Positions 22,909-34,699 of a DNA stretch of 64,000 nt are shown here, piece after piece (within the stretch, counting starts at the first letter, position 1; each line of letters opens with the position of its first letter). The notes under the pieces are model-generated. The model was not told the DNA's origin, did no database searches, and saw only the letters and a list, made by a program, of their open reading frames with translations. The position numbers and the translations under genes were made by a program. Source of the stretch: Mucor racemosus (taxonomy: Eukaryota; Mucoromycota; Mucoromycetes; Mucorales; Mucoraceae); the NCBI GenBank assembly GCA_027405735.1, contig JAPEHQ010000012.1, positions 248,001 through 312,000 of the forward strand. The letters are read 5' to 3'.

Positions 22909-23218
22909 TGATCTATCAGAATTACAACATTCGATATATAGAAGATCTCCGACAAATCTAGCAGATCTTATCTATCCAGTAACTGGTTCCTGTCACCCAG
23001 GAACTAATAATGAAACATAACTTATAGCAATATTACCACTGAAACATAACATGTTATATCCATACACATTAATAATAATATCTATTGTCACATCTCATGG
23101 ATCCCTGTCCATTAGATCTTATCACACAATTCCAATAACTATATAAACCCATATTTAATTCATTCTAATAAACGGTACTTTTTACGTTGATTTTAATTTA
23201 CAAAGTCTCGATAAATCA
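22909..23218 (+). mobile_element. Solo LTR, family F (310 bp, 5-bp TSD AATAC)
   Basis: Starts TGATCTATCAGAATTAC and ends CGATAAATCA. AATAC flanks both sides (22904-22908 and 23219-23223). It is inserted in repeat B copy 2. Homologous to the elements at 10394-10727 and 40977-41298, with the copies differing slightly in length. Confidence 0.92.
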
Positions 23219-23289
23219 AATACAAAAACCTAATACCTCGATTTAGGTTCTCTATTTTTAATAATCAATTATAGGTGCATGTCCGACCA

Positions 23290-24060
23290 ATGCACTTATA
23301 TTCCGGTATTACTATTTCTGTTTTCCGAGAGATATCAATGACCTATGGAGTGAAGAGTGAAGGTATATATTCTTTGAAGACTTTATGTGATTCGATTCAA
23401 TATTATATATTTGGGCGAAAACATTCGAAAACCATCTGAAAATCATCTGAAATGTAATGTGTAAATTAGCTGATATAATAACTAATAAAAAAAAAGAATA
23501 AAAAAACGATAGTAAGTCAACTATAATATAGTAATCTCTATCGACTTTCAGAATAAACTGAAAAACTCTATTGTCTTGTCCTGAGCTCATCTTTATATAT
23601 ACATTTCAAATCTATTCTAATTTCAGTATTCATTCCTATTATAATTATTGTTATTTCCTATTATCTAAATTTGTTAGTAATGGTTCCATATCTCATAAGG
23701 AATACTACCTTGTTGCCATGAATGGTAAGAATTGTCAATTCCAAATTAAGTAATTCTTTTAATTCAATGCAAGATGAAATGGAAATTATAGTGTACCTTA
23801 ACCACATAATGAATCAAATTATCACTATAATAATTTACAGCAGTAATGCTCATCTTAAATGTAAAATTGAGATGCACAGCAATCCTGCATTTATAAAACA
23901 TTTTAGAAAAAAAGTTGTTTTTTAAAATCATAAATCAATGTAGAATTGGATGGGCTTTAAAAAAACATTTAGCCAACAAATGATACTGTAATAACCATAA
24001 GGTTTTCTATAAAATGATAGAAACAATCCCTAGCCTTCAGCATTTGGAACATTTACAGCT
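23290..24060. other. No gene seen
   Basis: Short open frames only. The first part (to about 23500) resembles sequence near 10800-11000 in reverse, so it is probably old repeat sequence. The rest is unexplained. Confidence 0.4.
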
Positions 24061-24061
24061 T

Positions 24062-24596
24062 ATGCTGTATTCCACCAAGTACCACACTTTATCACCTTCT
24101 ACATTATCAATACATCTTACAACCTATTCACTAAGACATGTATTCAAATGCAAACTCTTGATATCGGACATAAGAAACTACTAGCGTACTATGTTTATCC
24201 AGCCATTAGCAAGAACGCTTGGACCTCAATTATGACATCATATTCTTTCATCATCCCAGCGGTTAATCAATCAAGTAGCTGTCAAATCCAAGCGCATTTA
24301 GGGCAGCATTAAAACAAGACAACTCATAAGCTCTGCAAGAACGGTTAAATTATGATTGATCCATTTCAATCCATTCATTACTATCAAACAAATCTAATGG
24401 TTCCATAGTGGCTTAAATTACATCTCAGGATCTCGATGTCAAATCAATATAAATGACCATACTTTTGTATCTAAATAACGATATCTTGTTTTTATTATAC
24501 AGTTGAAGAACTGATTCATTACTCATTCTTTTATAATTGTATTCTTTTTTAAGTATTATTTATCAATCCTGAAAATATACGACATTTATCGCAATA
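24062..24596 (-). mobile_element. LTR family D copy (reverse orientation)
   Basis: Reads TGCTGTATTCCACC ... AATATACGACA, the reverse complement of the family D LTR defined at 27459-27993. Shared words include CTTGATATCGGA, AGCGTTCTTGC-like segments and ATCGTTTATTTAGAT. No target-site duplication was found, so one edge may have been rearranged. Its right edge abuts repeat A at 24607. Confidence 0.75.
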
Positions 24597-24606
24597 ATTA
24601 TCAAGT

Positions 24607-25950
24607 AACACTATATTATCATAAAATAAAATACCGCACAATATTAATATGCGTATAGAGTTATAGTAATAAGCATGAATCAAGTGGATACTGTATCATT
24701 AATTCTTGAAAAAGTTCTCAAATATCATAAAACATCTTATTTTTAAGACTTACAAGGCTTACAAGCGGAATATTAATTTAAAAATTAATTTTGTCCAGAT
24801 CATCAATTTTGACATTTTTTAATTTTTTTTTTCTGAATTTGCAAATCTAGAGTTAATTATAATACCAATTATAAAAACAAAAAATATGCACATATAGAAA
24901 ATTTAGCGCTCTATTTGCTCAATAAAAAATAACGAACATTTTTATTGTAAAATATGACATGAAAATCCTTTAACCAAAAACCCGTTTTTGGGCCAAAAGT
25001 ATAAAGTTTCATTACTTAACATTAAATATTAAGCTTTTATAAAGTGTGTATGAGCTATGGCCACAATTTTCTCATATAATGTAGTATATTTAAACGTTGA
25101 TTTTGGTATCAAAATTTGATTTTTCGGTTTTTTGAACAAAATCATGAGTGTTGGTAAGGATGAAATGAGCCCCGAAAATGTCCGCTACAAAAACTGAATT
25201 TTCAGACCGTACGCGGTTAAATATAAGAAAAGTTTAAAAAATCCCCTTTTTTATATCAAACTTAGATATATACAGTACCATAGTATAAGAAATTTAGTCA
25301 TTCAATATTGCTATTCTCAATTACGGCGTCGCTCTACGAGCTCGTTTTTGCAATTTTTTAATAAATGTATGATATGACAGCCGGTTTTTCCGGTATGAAA
25401 TCCATGTTTCTATGATAACAGATATTGCCTATTTTGCTTATTAGTTTATAGTTCAGGCGCTGTAATGTTGCTTTTACATTTGCTGAAATGTTCAATTTAG
25501 CAGGGTTTTTTTTATTGCGCTAAATAATGTAAAGCCCTGAAAATCATTTTGTACGAGTGTTGTTTCTCTTTTTTTGTTTTCATATTCCAAGGATATTATT
25601 CACCGTTTGATAAGGCGTATCAGACTATCAATCTGGTATTCTTTTCCTGTATTGTCTGAATTCGCATGCTAACATAAGGGACTAATGTTTTTAATGTAGG
25701 TAGCAGTCATTATATTAGAGACTGATACTTTCATTTAACTGCATTCTAAAATCAAATATTATTATTCACTAATGTACTTTTGGACGTACAGTATTTCCTG
25801 ATTACCAGATCAAATCGAAGGCAATATTATTTGTAATATCTACCCACTGAGAAGCTAGAACTGACAAAAAACTCACCAAATGTTCCAGGAAAGTGATAAG
25901 ATTTCAAATGATATAATAGAAACGAAAAAAAAAAGAATAACCTAATGTCT
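24607..25950 (+). repeat. Repeat A, copy 2
   Basis: Colinear with 6290-7555: shared landmarks are TTGTCCAGATCATCAATTTTG, GGGCCAAAAGTATAAA, AGACCGTACG and GGTAGCAGTC. The dynein fragment part is absent because the copy is cut at its left by an LTR D. At the right it is cut near 25950 by part of an F-type LTR. A 24-bp stretch near 25375-25400 is absent from copy 1. Confidence 0.8.
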
Positions 25951-25951
25951 T

Positions 25952-26107
25952 TGATTTATCGAAAAGTAAATTGTATGAAATTAATCAAATGAAAAAGTAC
26001 CGTTTTATTATGAGCTTATAGAGAGGATTTACATATACTGTATACTTATTGGATGACTGTATTAAATGTGAGTGATAATATAATTAGAATGAGCATTTGA
26101 GTCGTAT
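25952..26107 (-). mobile_element. Truncated LTR family F
   Basis: Begins TGATTTATCGAAAAG and carries the AAAAGTACCGTTTTATTA word of family F, then loses similarity before the family D sequence at about 26108. A remnant; no target duplication. Confidence 0.55.
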
Positions 26108-26644
26108 ATTTTTAGGCTTGATAAATAATAATACTTAAAAAAAGAATACAAAGAAAAGAGAAAAAGTAATGAATTAGGAATCAATTCTTCAACTGTATAA
26201 CAAAAACAAGATATTGTTTATTTAGATATAAAACTATGGCCACTTATATTGATTTGACATTGAGATCCCGAGACGTAATTTAAGCCACTATGGAACCATT
26301 AGATCTGTTTGATAGTAATGAATGGATTGAAATGGATCAATCATAATTTAACCGTTCTTGCAGAGCTTATGAGTTGTCTTGTTTCAATGCTGCGCTAAAT
26401 GTGCATGGATGTTGATTTGATAGCTACTTGATTGATTAACCTCTGGGATGAAATAATATGGTGTCATAATTGAGGTCCAAGCATTCTTGGTAATTACTGG
26501 ATTAAACTTAGTACACTAGGAGTTTCTTATATCCGATATCAAGACTTTGCATTTCAATACATGTCGTAGTCAATAGATTGTAAGATGCTTTGATAGTGTA
26601 GAAGTTGATAACGTATGATACTAGATGACATACAACAGGTTGGA
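26108..26644 (+). mobile_element. LTR family D copy
   Basis: Runs from a degraded GTCGTATATTTTTAGG start to a CATACAACA end, colinear with 27459-27993. No clear target-site duplication. The 3' flank (26650-26810) matches the right part of LTR family F at 10580-10727. Confidence 0.7.
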
Positions 26645-26744
26645 TATTGTGTGATATATTGAAATCTTGCTTCTATGATGCAATAGTAGCATGATGATAG
26701 ACGCATGAAATATGACCTTGCTTGATTTGCATGTTGAACATCAT

Positions 26745-27458
26745 GGTTTGCAGACGTTCTAAATTGGTAATTAGGTAATTCCTAATTCTGATAGATTAAC
26801 TGTTACCCAACAATGTACATCGAGGCCAAGGTAGATAAAAGGAGCATTCATTGTGTAGTGGGGATTGCAACATTCTAATGGATAAAAATTGCAGGACCAA
26901 GATACTGTGTTTGCCTCAGGATTTTAAAAAGGGTTTAAAAGCATACTTTATCAAACTTATTTAAATGTTAAATACTCACCATATGCTATTAGTATCGTCT
27001 TGTTTTTTTATTTAATTGCTGTGTTATTAAAAATTAAGCTTTTCATAGCTCATAACAATGTTAATGGGATGTTTCTGATTTTAGATTGACATTTATCAGA
27101 AGGCGGGCTGATGATACGTTTAATACTATTGTAGATGGAACCAGTCATTTTAATTTATGGAATTTGAATACAAATACCGAGGAGCCATTTGTAAGTTACT
27201 TACGTTGGTTCTAGAAATAAAGCATTGAATAAATTGGCTTGGGAAAACAAAGTGGATAATAAAAAGATGGCAATAGGTCCTAGTGATGGCCATGCTTATA
27301 CTTATGTTTATGATATTTGAGAGGCACAAGACAAAACTCAATGTAAATCACCTTTAGTACGATAATTATAAATTAAGACTATATTATCATCAAATAAACT
27401 ACCGCACAATATTAATATGCATAAAGATTTACAGTAATAAGCTTGAATCAAGTGGGTA
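26745..27458 (+). repeat. Composite repeat A/C, copy 3, left part
   Basis: Colinear with 5470-6355 but without the MITE-like hairpin of that copy. It includes the dynein fragment and stops at AAGTGGGTA, where an LTR D begins. The right part of the same repeat resumes at 27994, with the ~1.2 kb in between missing, so the LTR event and a deletion removed the centre. Confidence 0.75.
27120..27330 (+). pseudogene. Dynein intermediate chain C-terminal fragment, copy 2
   Basis: Reads VDGTSHFNLWNLNTNTEEP in one frame, then after a frameshift KALNKLAW, GPSDGHAYTYVYDI. FNLWNLN is closer to the family consensus than in copy 1 (FNLRNLN). Stops and indels show it cannot be translated as a whole. Confidence 0.8.
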
Positions 27459-27993
27459 TGTCGTATATTTTCAGGATTGATAAATATTACTTAAAAAAGA
27501 ATACAATTATAAAAGAATGAGTAATGAATCAGTTCTTCAACTGTACAATAAAAACAAGATATCGTTTATTTAGATGTAAAAGTATGGCCTTTTATATTGA
27601 TTTGACATTGAGATCCTGAGATGTAATTTAAGGCACTATTGAACCATTGGATCTGTTTAATAGTAATCTGTGGATTGAAATGGATCAATCATAATTTAAC
27701 CGTTCTTGCAGAGCTTGTGAGTTGTCTTGTTTCAATGCTGCGCTAAATATGCTTGGATGTTGATTTGATAACTACTTGATTGGTTAACTGCTGGGATGAA
27801 ATAATGTGGTGTCATAATTGAGATCCAAGCGTTCTTGGTAATTACTGGATTTAAACTTGATACTCTAGGAGTTTCTTATATCCGATATCAAGACTTGCAC
27901 TTCAATACATGTCGTAGTCAATAGATTGTAAGATGTATTGATACTGTAGAAGGTGATAATATAATGTATGATACTAGTAGGTGGAATACAACA
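27459..27993 (+). mobile_element. LTR family D reference copy (535 bp)
   Basis: Begins TGTCGTATATTTTCAGG and ends GGTGGAATACAACA. These termini were confirmed by the nested copy at 59105-59871, which has a perfect 5-bp duplication. Here the flanks differ (GGGTA/AATTT), consistent with a deletion after insertion. An AATAAA-like AACAAGATATCG segment and a TTTATTTAGATGTAAAAG word occur near the left third. Confidence 0.8.
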
Positions 27994-28595
27994 AATTTGT
28001 TTAAAGTTTATGTGTGATAAAGTAAAATTTATAACCTTAGATTCGGCTTGCATATAGATTTAAACAGTACTGTATGTGTTATTTAAGTTTATGCTCGAGC
28101 AAAAACCATTGTTGCTGTAAACATTACTATAGCTATAAACATATTTACAAATGACGGTAATCGTAAATATATTGGCTCTTGCATGTTTTGCTCTACATCA
28201 ACAACGTATTGAATTGTATTGTCTATAATCTATATTAATAAAAACAAATGTAATTTAAAACCCCATTCCAGTAGTAAAAGAATGCAAAGGAATTTTGAGA
28301 ACGGCACGGTGGTCATGTACAAACCAATTTGTGCCTATACGATCAGCTCATTATGCTCATGGTCAAATTTTATTATTATGCACACATGGGATTAATGTCA
28401 TGCACATGGACAGAATCTGTAATTCTGCACATACAGGCTTAGCGTTGTGCTCGTGTGCAGTTTCTTTTGTTGTGCCCATGTGCATACTATTATCTTTTTA
28501 ACCATATTACTTAGTGGGCACAGCAGCTCAGTCTATAGTGTGTAGCCCACCTGGGCACAACGAAATCATCTTGTGCAGCACAGGTCGGCCGTAGT
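27994..28595 (+). repeat. Composite repeat A/C, copy 3, terminal part
   Basis: Matches 7655-8258 closely: shared words include GCTTGCATATAGATTTAAACAG, AGAACGGCACG, ATACGATCAGCTCATTATGC and the terminal GGTCGGCCGTAGTG. It is dense in GTGC/GCAC words. A 68-codon frame at 28295-28501 is shared in part with copy 1, but frames differ and no domain is seen. Confidence 0.8.
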
Positions 28596-28601
28596 GAGTT
28601 A

Positions 28602-30165
28602 CTACGACATGTATTGAAATGCAAAACCTTGATACCGGATATAAGAGACTCCTAGAGTACTATGTTTATCCAGCTATTAGCAAGAACGCTTGGATCTCAA
28701 TTATGACACTATATTCTTTCATTCCAGCGGTTAATCAATCAAGGAGCTATCAAATCAACACCCAAGCACATTTAGCGCAGTAGTGAAAAAAAGGTAACTC
28801 ACAAGCTCTGCAAACACAGGTAAATTATGATTGACCTATTTCAATCCGTAGATTATTATTATCAAACAAATCTAATGGTTCAATAATGCCTTAAATTACA
28901 TCTCAGGATCTCAATGTCAAATCAATATAAAATACCATACTTTTATATCTAAATAAACGATATCTTGTTTTTATTGTACAGTTGAAGAACTGGTTCATTA
29001 CTCATTCTTCTTCAATTGTATTCTTTGTTTTCTGGCAGCAGTTGTAAATAATAGTTTATTATTTTGTAAAACTTAAAACTCATTATTATCCAGGACTTAA
29101 TTCTGTATCCACAAGATAGGTCTAATCGATTGGTACTCTGAATTTTTTGTTTTAGCAAAAAATATTGATTTTTCATCGAGATAATCAAAATAATAATTCT
29201 TATAATAGCTTAATACCTACCATAACGGGGTTCCAAAGTTTATTCGTTGAAATGAACGAAAAATAATTCAAAAAACAAAATTGTTTAAATGTTCGTGAAA
29301 TGCAAATTAAGTAGACTTAGCGTATTAAATGGTTTCTGTACAGTTTTAAATTCTGCATCTATCTAAATAAACTTTAAAAAAATGTTTCATGTAAAATCTT
29401 GTGAAAAGTGCAATTGAAAATTTGAAGGTTTTTTGAAGATACACATCACTTTTTATAAGCATATTTAAAATATAATTAATTGAGATGATTTGCAAAAATA
29501 TTATCTATCGATCGAGCTATTTTTGAACCTTTTAGCTACATCTTTCGTAGAGAAAGCGAGATTTTTGTCTATTTTTTTTTTCAGATTCAGAATTTAGGAT
29601 GAGGGTATATAAGGGAAAAATGGAAACTAGAAATGAAGGTATCTTTTTGTACACATTTTTAAGGATATCTCCACGAAAAATCAATATTTTGAAAAAAACT
29701 AAATTGGATTTGAGAGAGCTCAACGAGCTTAATGACATGAATCTAAAAAAAAAATGTTGTTCGATTTAATCAATATCTTGAAACATACTACAGAAATGCC
29801 AAAAAAACGAAAAAAAAAAAATAAAAGTGCTCAGAATATTTTTTTACTGAAACATGTTATAGAGTGCCTCAAAACAAGTAGGTTTTATTATTAAAAAGTG
29901 TCAGTATAGCTTAAGTTTTTGTAGAGATATGAAGCCTCAAATTTTTCAATTCTTTAGCAGTAAAATACGCGTAAAAATCTGAACCATTAGCACTGAAAAA
30001 TTAATACCAACTGCAAAAGTTAGGATATTTTTGGATACTTGTTTGTGAATTAAAGCTGAGCATCTCAGGTACATTGGCATATAAATTTTTTGTGATGTTA
30101 TTCAGTGAAAAAAAAAGTAGAGTAGGGATGAAAAGTTGGATCCAGTTTTTAAGGAAAAAAGGCAA
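28602..30165 (+). repeat. Left arm of large inverted repeat (LTR D remnant + repeat B copy 3)
   Basis: About 1.56 kb that matches the reverse complement of 39295-40848 at an estimated ~98% over the stretches compared by eye (for example 29041-29250). The arm contains a reversed, truncated LTR D (28602-29035) followed by repeat B (29036-30165), including a partial B frame at about 29560-29760 that a longer A-run shifts near its end. Similarity stops near 30165 in an AAGGAAAAAA tract. Confidence 0.85.
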
Positions 30166-31038
30166 TAAATTTCACATATCTTGGACTCTTCTGCGAAAAT
30201 ACAGTACTACTTCTAATGAGGAATACCTCTCAGATAAAGTTCTAAAATTTGAAGTATGGCCCCAATATTTTAGATACACTTTTGCCGCTTGTTTTGGGGT
30301 TTTGGGCCAAGAAGGAGCTTGCTTTACGCATTCGAAACGCATACCTGATAAACAGATTTTTTTTTCATGAAAAAGCTATGTATTTAGCATCCATCATATT
30401 ATGAAGAAATATTTATAACTCTCTTCTGAGCCTCATTCAAACCGTAAAGCCTTTTTTTTTTAATGTATATATATATAAGAATTATTGGGATATACCACTG
30501 TAGTGAAAAATTAGAAAATATGCAGGTATTTTGTTTAAACTTGCTCATGAGAACGTAATTACATGAAATAATATTTAGCACAATTCATGTTGACTAGATT
30601 TCTCGTTCCTTTGTCCAAAAACGCAATCAAACTGAAAACATCAATGTAGTACCACACCATAAATGGCTTATTATATAATACAATAACCTAGAGAAACTGT
30701 CTTTGTTCTTTATTGTGGACATTATTTACTCAACATTACAAAAGACAATGAGAGCATTTCAAAAGAAAGAAAAAAGATTTGCATACTCTGAATATTTGCT
30801 ATCTTTCAACGAACTATATACCTGTACTAACGACGCTAAATACAAATTGCATATATATATTGATATGAATACGATATACACATATATGAAACAGTATGCA
30901 AATGAAATGATATCGTAAACATGCTCACTAAATATGAAAAATTATAATGTTCAAGATTTACACATTTCTGAATTTTATTAAGCTGTGGTTATATACAAAA
31001 GATGGTATATATGCGTGTTGTTGTATATACTGACAATA
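30166..31038. other. No gene seen
   Basis: Open frames at 30074-30370 and 30703-30918 have protein-like composition in places but no recognisable motif or paired splice sites. The last bases form the 3' flank of the gene ending at 31039. Confidence 0.4.
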
Positions 31039-31726
31039 TTAATTTGTAAATCTGACCACCTCAGCAACACCATAGGTTTCCTTGAAAAATACTGCTGGAT
31101 TCACAAAATCAGCAGAAGGAATCCTGAAAGAGCCAATTTTGATATTATCACTTTCAAAGGCTTGAGTTTTGTTCAAACTGAATACTTCTGTAAGTCGCAG
31201 TAAATATAATATATAATTAGTTATGATATACAGAAAAAGCTGAGAATTATATTAATATTCGTGTATATACTGTGCCTGCATAATAGACCTTCATACATCT
31301 TGACATCCAACTGAAATCTTTGCTTTGCAAGCAAGGATTTGCAGGCACTTTCATCGGACATCTACTTGATGCCAATGTATAGTTAGAATAACCAAATATA
31401 AGGCACTGTGCTGGATCATTTGAAAGAGAATGTTGCTTGGCATCAAAGTAGATATTACATTCAACCAAATCAGAGTCTCCAAAAAAATCGCACGATTGAC
31501 GAATTTGCTTGTTTACAAGAATATAATTTTCTAAGCGTTGTGGAGCTGTCGTTGATGTTGCTCTTGCTACCCCACCTGTTATTCCTGTCGATGCTGCTGT
31601 TACTGTTGCTGTTGCTGTTGATGGTATTGATGCATTATCGGCAATATCGAATGCGCTAGAAACACCTGTCAAGACTAGTAGTGCGATTAAAAAGGTGAAG
31701 CTATGTGATTTTTTAAGAGATGACAT
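31039..31726 (-). CDS. Six-cysteine secreted/anchored protein, paralogue 2 (GC-AG intron)
   Basis: Two exons: 31726-31276 and 31187-31039, about 199 residues. The start at 31726 (MSSLKKSHSF) follows a TATATAA box that sits directly before the upstream ATG at 31765. A signal peptide (FLIALLVLTGVSSA) is followed by a Ser/Thr/Ala linker and six cysteines spaced C-x10-C-x17-C-x14-C-x8-C-x11-C, matching the gene at 20376-21074 (shared AKQH/PKQH, CLIxGY, PxNPC, YxAG). Exon 2 (FSLNKTQAF, FKETYG) aligns with exon 2 of the paralogue only if the first exon ends at GCAG before GCACAG. That makes a GC-AG intron at the identical codon. A GT donor four codon bases later gives an early stop. Product function unknown; extracellular or lumenal by inference. 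Confidence 0.7.
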
Positions 31727-31765
31727 TTGAGATTTATTTAATCTAAAGAAATTATATGCGCTCAT

Positions 31766-31773
31766 TTATATAT
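31766..31773 (-). promoter_or_regulatory. TATA-like box of paralogue 2
   Basis: ATATATAA on the minus strand touches the ATG at 31765 and lies about 40 bp before the preferred start at 31726. It is placed like the TATA element of the paralogue near 21.2 kb. This gene and TPD3 are divergent, with about 300 bp between their start codons. Confidence 0.4.
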
Positions 31774-32022
31774 CATCGAGAACAATCACTCTCATGTTTT
31801 GTTGTTATTTTATAACAATGATCCCCCCTCACATACACATACAATATAGGAGCCTCATTTAACTTTTTGAACAACACGGTATTGATTGGCTAGATATGGC
31901 TCTCTCCTTAAATTTTGTTAGAGTTACCCATCTTTTTTCGAAAGCGCGAGGTTCAATTGTTTGGGTTATCATTTAATATTTTAGATCCTTCTCTTTTTCT
32001 TTTATTCAAGTTGAAACAAAAA

Positions 32023-34310
32023 ATGGAAGTAGATCCAACTGCTGCAGCCGTTCCTACACATCAAGTAGCAACAAATAACAACAACAATGTAAACAGTGAG
32101 CCATCTGCTATGGATATCACTACTGTTTCTACTGATACTCCTACGTCATCTACAGACGAGGTTCCACCTAATACTACTAGTTCCAACATTGGCAACAACA
32201 CCAACAACAACAATCTCGGTGTTGAACCAATTTCTAGAGTGAGTGAAGAACAAGAACTCTATCCTATCGCTGTTTTGGTAGATGAACTTAAAAATGAAGA
32301 TGTTCAATTACGTTTAAATGCCATTCGTAACTTGGGTACTATCGCTATGGCTTTAGGCCCACAAAGAACACGAGATGAATTAATACCTTTTCTTAATGGT
32401 TAGTAAAATATGCATATACATGTACATGTGAAATAGAAACATAGAATATATTATTTACAGTCATGTTTAGATGGTATTGATGATGAAGATGAAGTATTAT
32501 TAGCTGTTGCAGAGGAACTCGCCGATTTCTCTGAACATGTTGGTGGACCTGAATTTGCTCATTATTTATTAAACCCTTTGGAAAATTTGGCTACTGTAGA
32601 GGAAGTACTTGTTAGAGATAAAGCAGTTGCATCAATGAATAAGATTGTCAAGTTGTTGAATCCTTCACAAATCACACATTATTTCTTGCCTTTATTAAAG
32701 CGTTTGACTACTGCTGATTGGTTTACTGGTCGTATTTCTGCTTGTGGTTTATATGCTGTTGGGTATTCAAAATGTACGCCTGAACAACAAAATGATTTAA
32801 GAACTGCATTTGCTCAACTTATCCAAGATGATACACCCATGGTAAAGAGAGCTGCTGCCAAAGCACTTGCTGTAAGTTGCCTTTTGTATATATATTAATC
32901 GATCAATATTTACTTACTGTTTCTTGATTGATAGGATTTCTCTAAAGAGTTGACTCAACAGCAATTAATCAGTCATATTTTACCATTGTTTCTTCGACTT
33001 ACCAATGATGATCAAGATACAGTTCGATTATTAACAGTAGAAGACTTGGTTCAAATTGCAAAAATGTTTACCCCTGATGAATGTAGACAATATTTGTTGA
33101 GTACACTTAGATCTTTAGGTCAAGATAGATCATGGAGAGTTAGATATATGGTAGCAACACACTTTAATGAGCTCTGTGAAGCTTTGGGAGAATCTATTAC
33201 TCGTGAAGAAATGGTAGCATTGTTTGTTGGCCTTATTAAGGATAGTGAAGGAGAAGTCAAGATTTTATCTATTGGACAAGCACCAGGTAACAATATACAT
33301 TTATAGTCGTTTCATACGATGCTTTACAATACTAACAAAATAGTATATAGCCTACTCCAAATTGATTGATCAACAAGTTGTCATTGATAAAATCCTTCCT
33401 TGTATGAAGGATCTCGTTATTGATACAAATCAACATGTTCGTGCTGCTGTAGCTACCAACATTAGTGGATTTGCACCTATTTTAGGCAACGATTTGTAAG
33501 TGAAATCTGATTATTTAGTTGAATCAAATATATTTATTTATTTTTAATATAGAACCATTGAATACCTTTTACCTTTATTCCTCCAATTACTTAAAGACGA
33601 TTTCCCTGATGTTAGACTTAATATTATATCCAAGCTTGAAAACGTCAATCAAGGTAGGAAAGATTTAAGAAACGCATGGAATTAGTCCTAACCTTAATCC
33701 TAATATCCGAATAGTCATCGGTGTAGAACGTCTCTCTCAATCCCTTTTACCTGCCATTGTTGAATTAGCCGAAGATAAACAATGGAGAGTCAGATTAGCT
33801 ATTATAGAATATATTCCCTTATTAGCATCGCAATTAGGTGTTGGATTCTTTGATGAAAAATTACTTGGATTGTGTTTATCATGGTTGGGAGATGCCGTGT
33901 TTTCGATCAGAGATGCTGCAACAACTAATCTCAAAAAGCTTGTTGAAATATTTGGATACGATTGGGCCAAAGACACCGTTTTACCTCAAGTTATTGATAT
34001 GGCACATAATGAAAATTATTTGTATAGAATGACCACACTTTTTACATTATCAACAATGGCAGTTTCTCTTACACCTGATATTATAAAGGAAAAAGTGCTT
34101 CCTACAGTCCTTGAACTTGTAGATGATCCTATTCCAAATGTCAGATTCAATGTTGCTAAATCACTGGAAGTATTGGTACCTATTTTGAAGCAAAACTCAA
34201 CTGATGAAATATCTACAAAGGTTATTCAAGTTCTCGATAAATTAAGTAAAGATTCTGATGTTGATGTACGATTCTTTGCCGAGAAAGCTTTGGTATTAGG
34301 TAAGATTTGA
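32023..34310 (+). CDS. TPD3: PP2A 65-kDa scaffold (A) subunit, HEAT-repeat protein
   Basis: Six exons: 32023-32398, 32471-32871, 32935-33286, 33351-33495, 33553-33653, 33715-34310; 656 residues. The ATG at 32023 opens MEVDPTAAA and a ~65-residue low-complexity Asn/Thr/Ser extension that animal homologues lack. The conserved body starts at [20 protein letters not shown] and continues through [80 protein letters not shown] and [11 protein letters not shown], which are the diagnostic PP2A-A HEAT repeats. It holds the catalytic C and regulatory B subunits of protein phosphatase 2A together in cytoplasm and nucleus. Exon 1/2 joins at G/AT using the acceptor TGTTTAG (32470), which restores [11 protein letters not shown]; the nearer ACAG acceptor breaks the frame. 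Confidence 0.96.
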
Positions 34311-34699
34311 GATTAGCATTCATTATTCTTTCTTTGTGTACTTGTTTTTAACCTTATTTTTTTTTCGATAGCACAAAGTAATTAAATAAAAAAATATACT
34401 ATTTGTTTGTTTTTTTAATGCAATATTCATTATTCTCATGTTTTGATCCATTTTTTTTACTACTGTATCAACCATCTGATTGTGTATAAAACATGCTATT
34501 TTGACGTCATATAACCATACCAACTAAATCAAGTTCATTATAATTAAAAAGAGGGAGAGGAGCGTTCATTACTGTGTTGTAGACAGAGATCAGATATAAA
34601 AAGGAGATTTTTTTACTTGGCAAATTTGCATTTCTTTCTTCTTTTTCTTTCAAACACTATCTTTTTTTTTTTATTATTATTATTTTTTATTTCTTCAAA

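Noticed and set aside
30074..30370. 98-codon ORF as a gene
   Set aside because: Its first part lies in repeat B; the remainder has no motif, no splice partner and no counterpart in the other arm.
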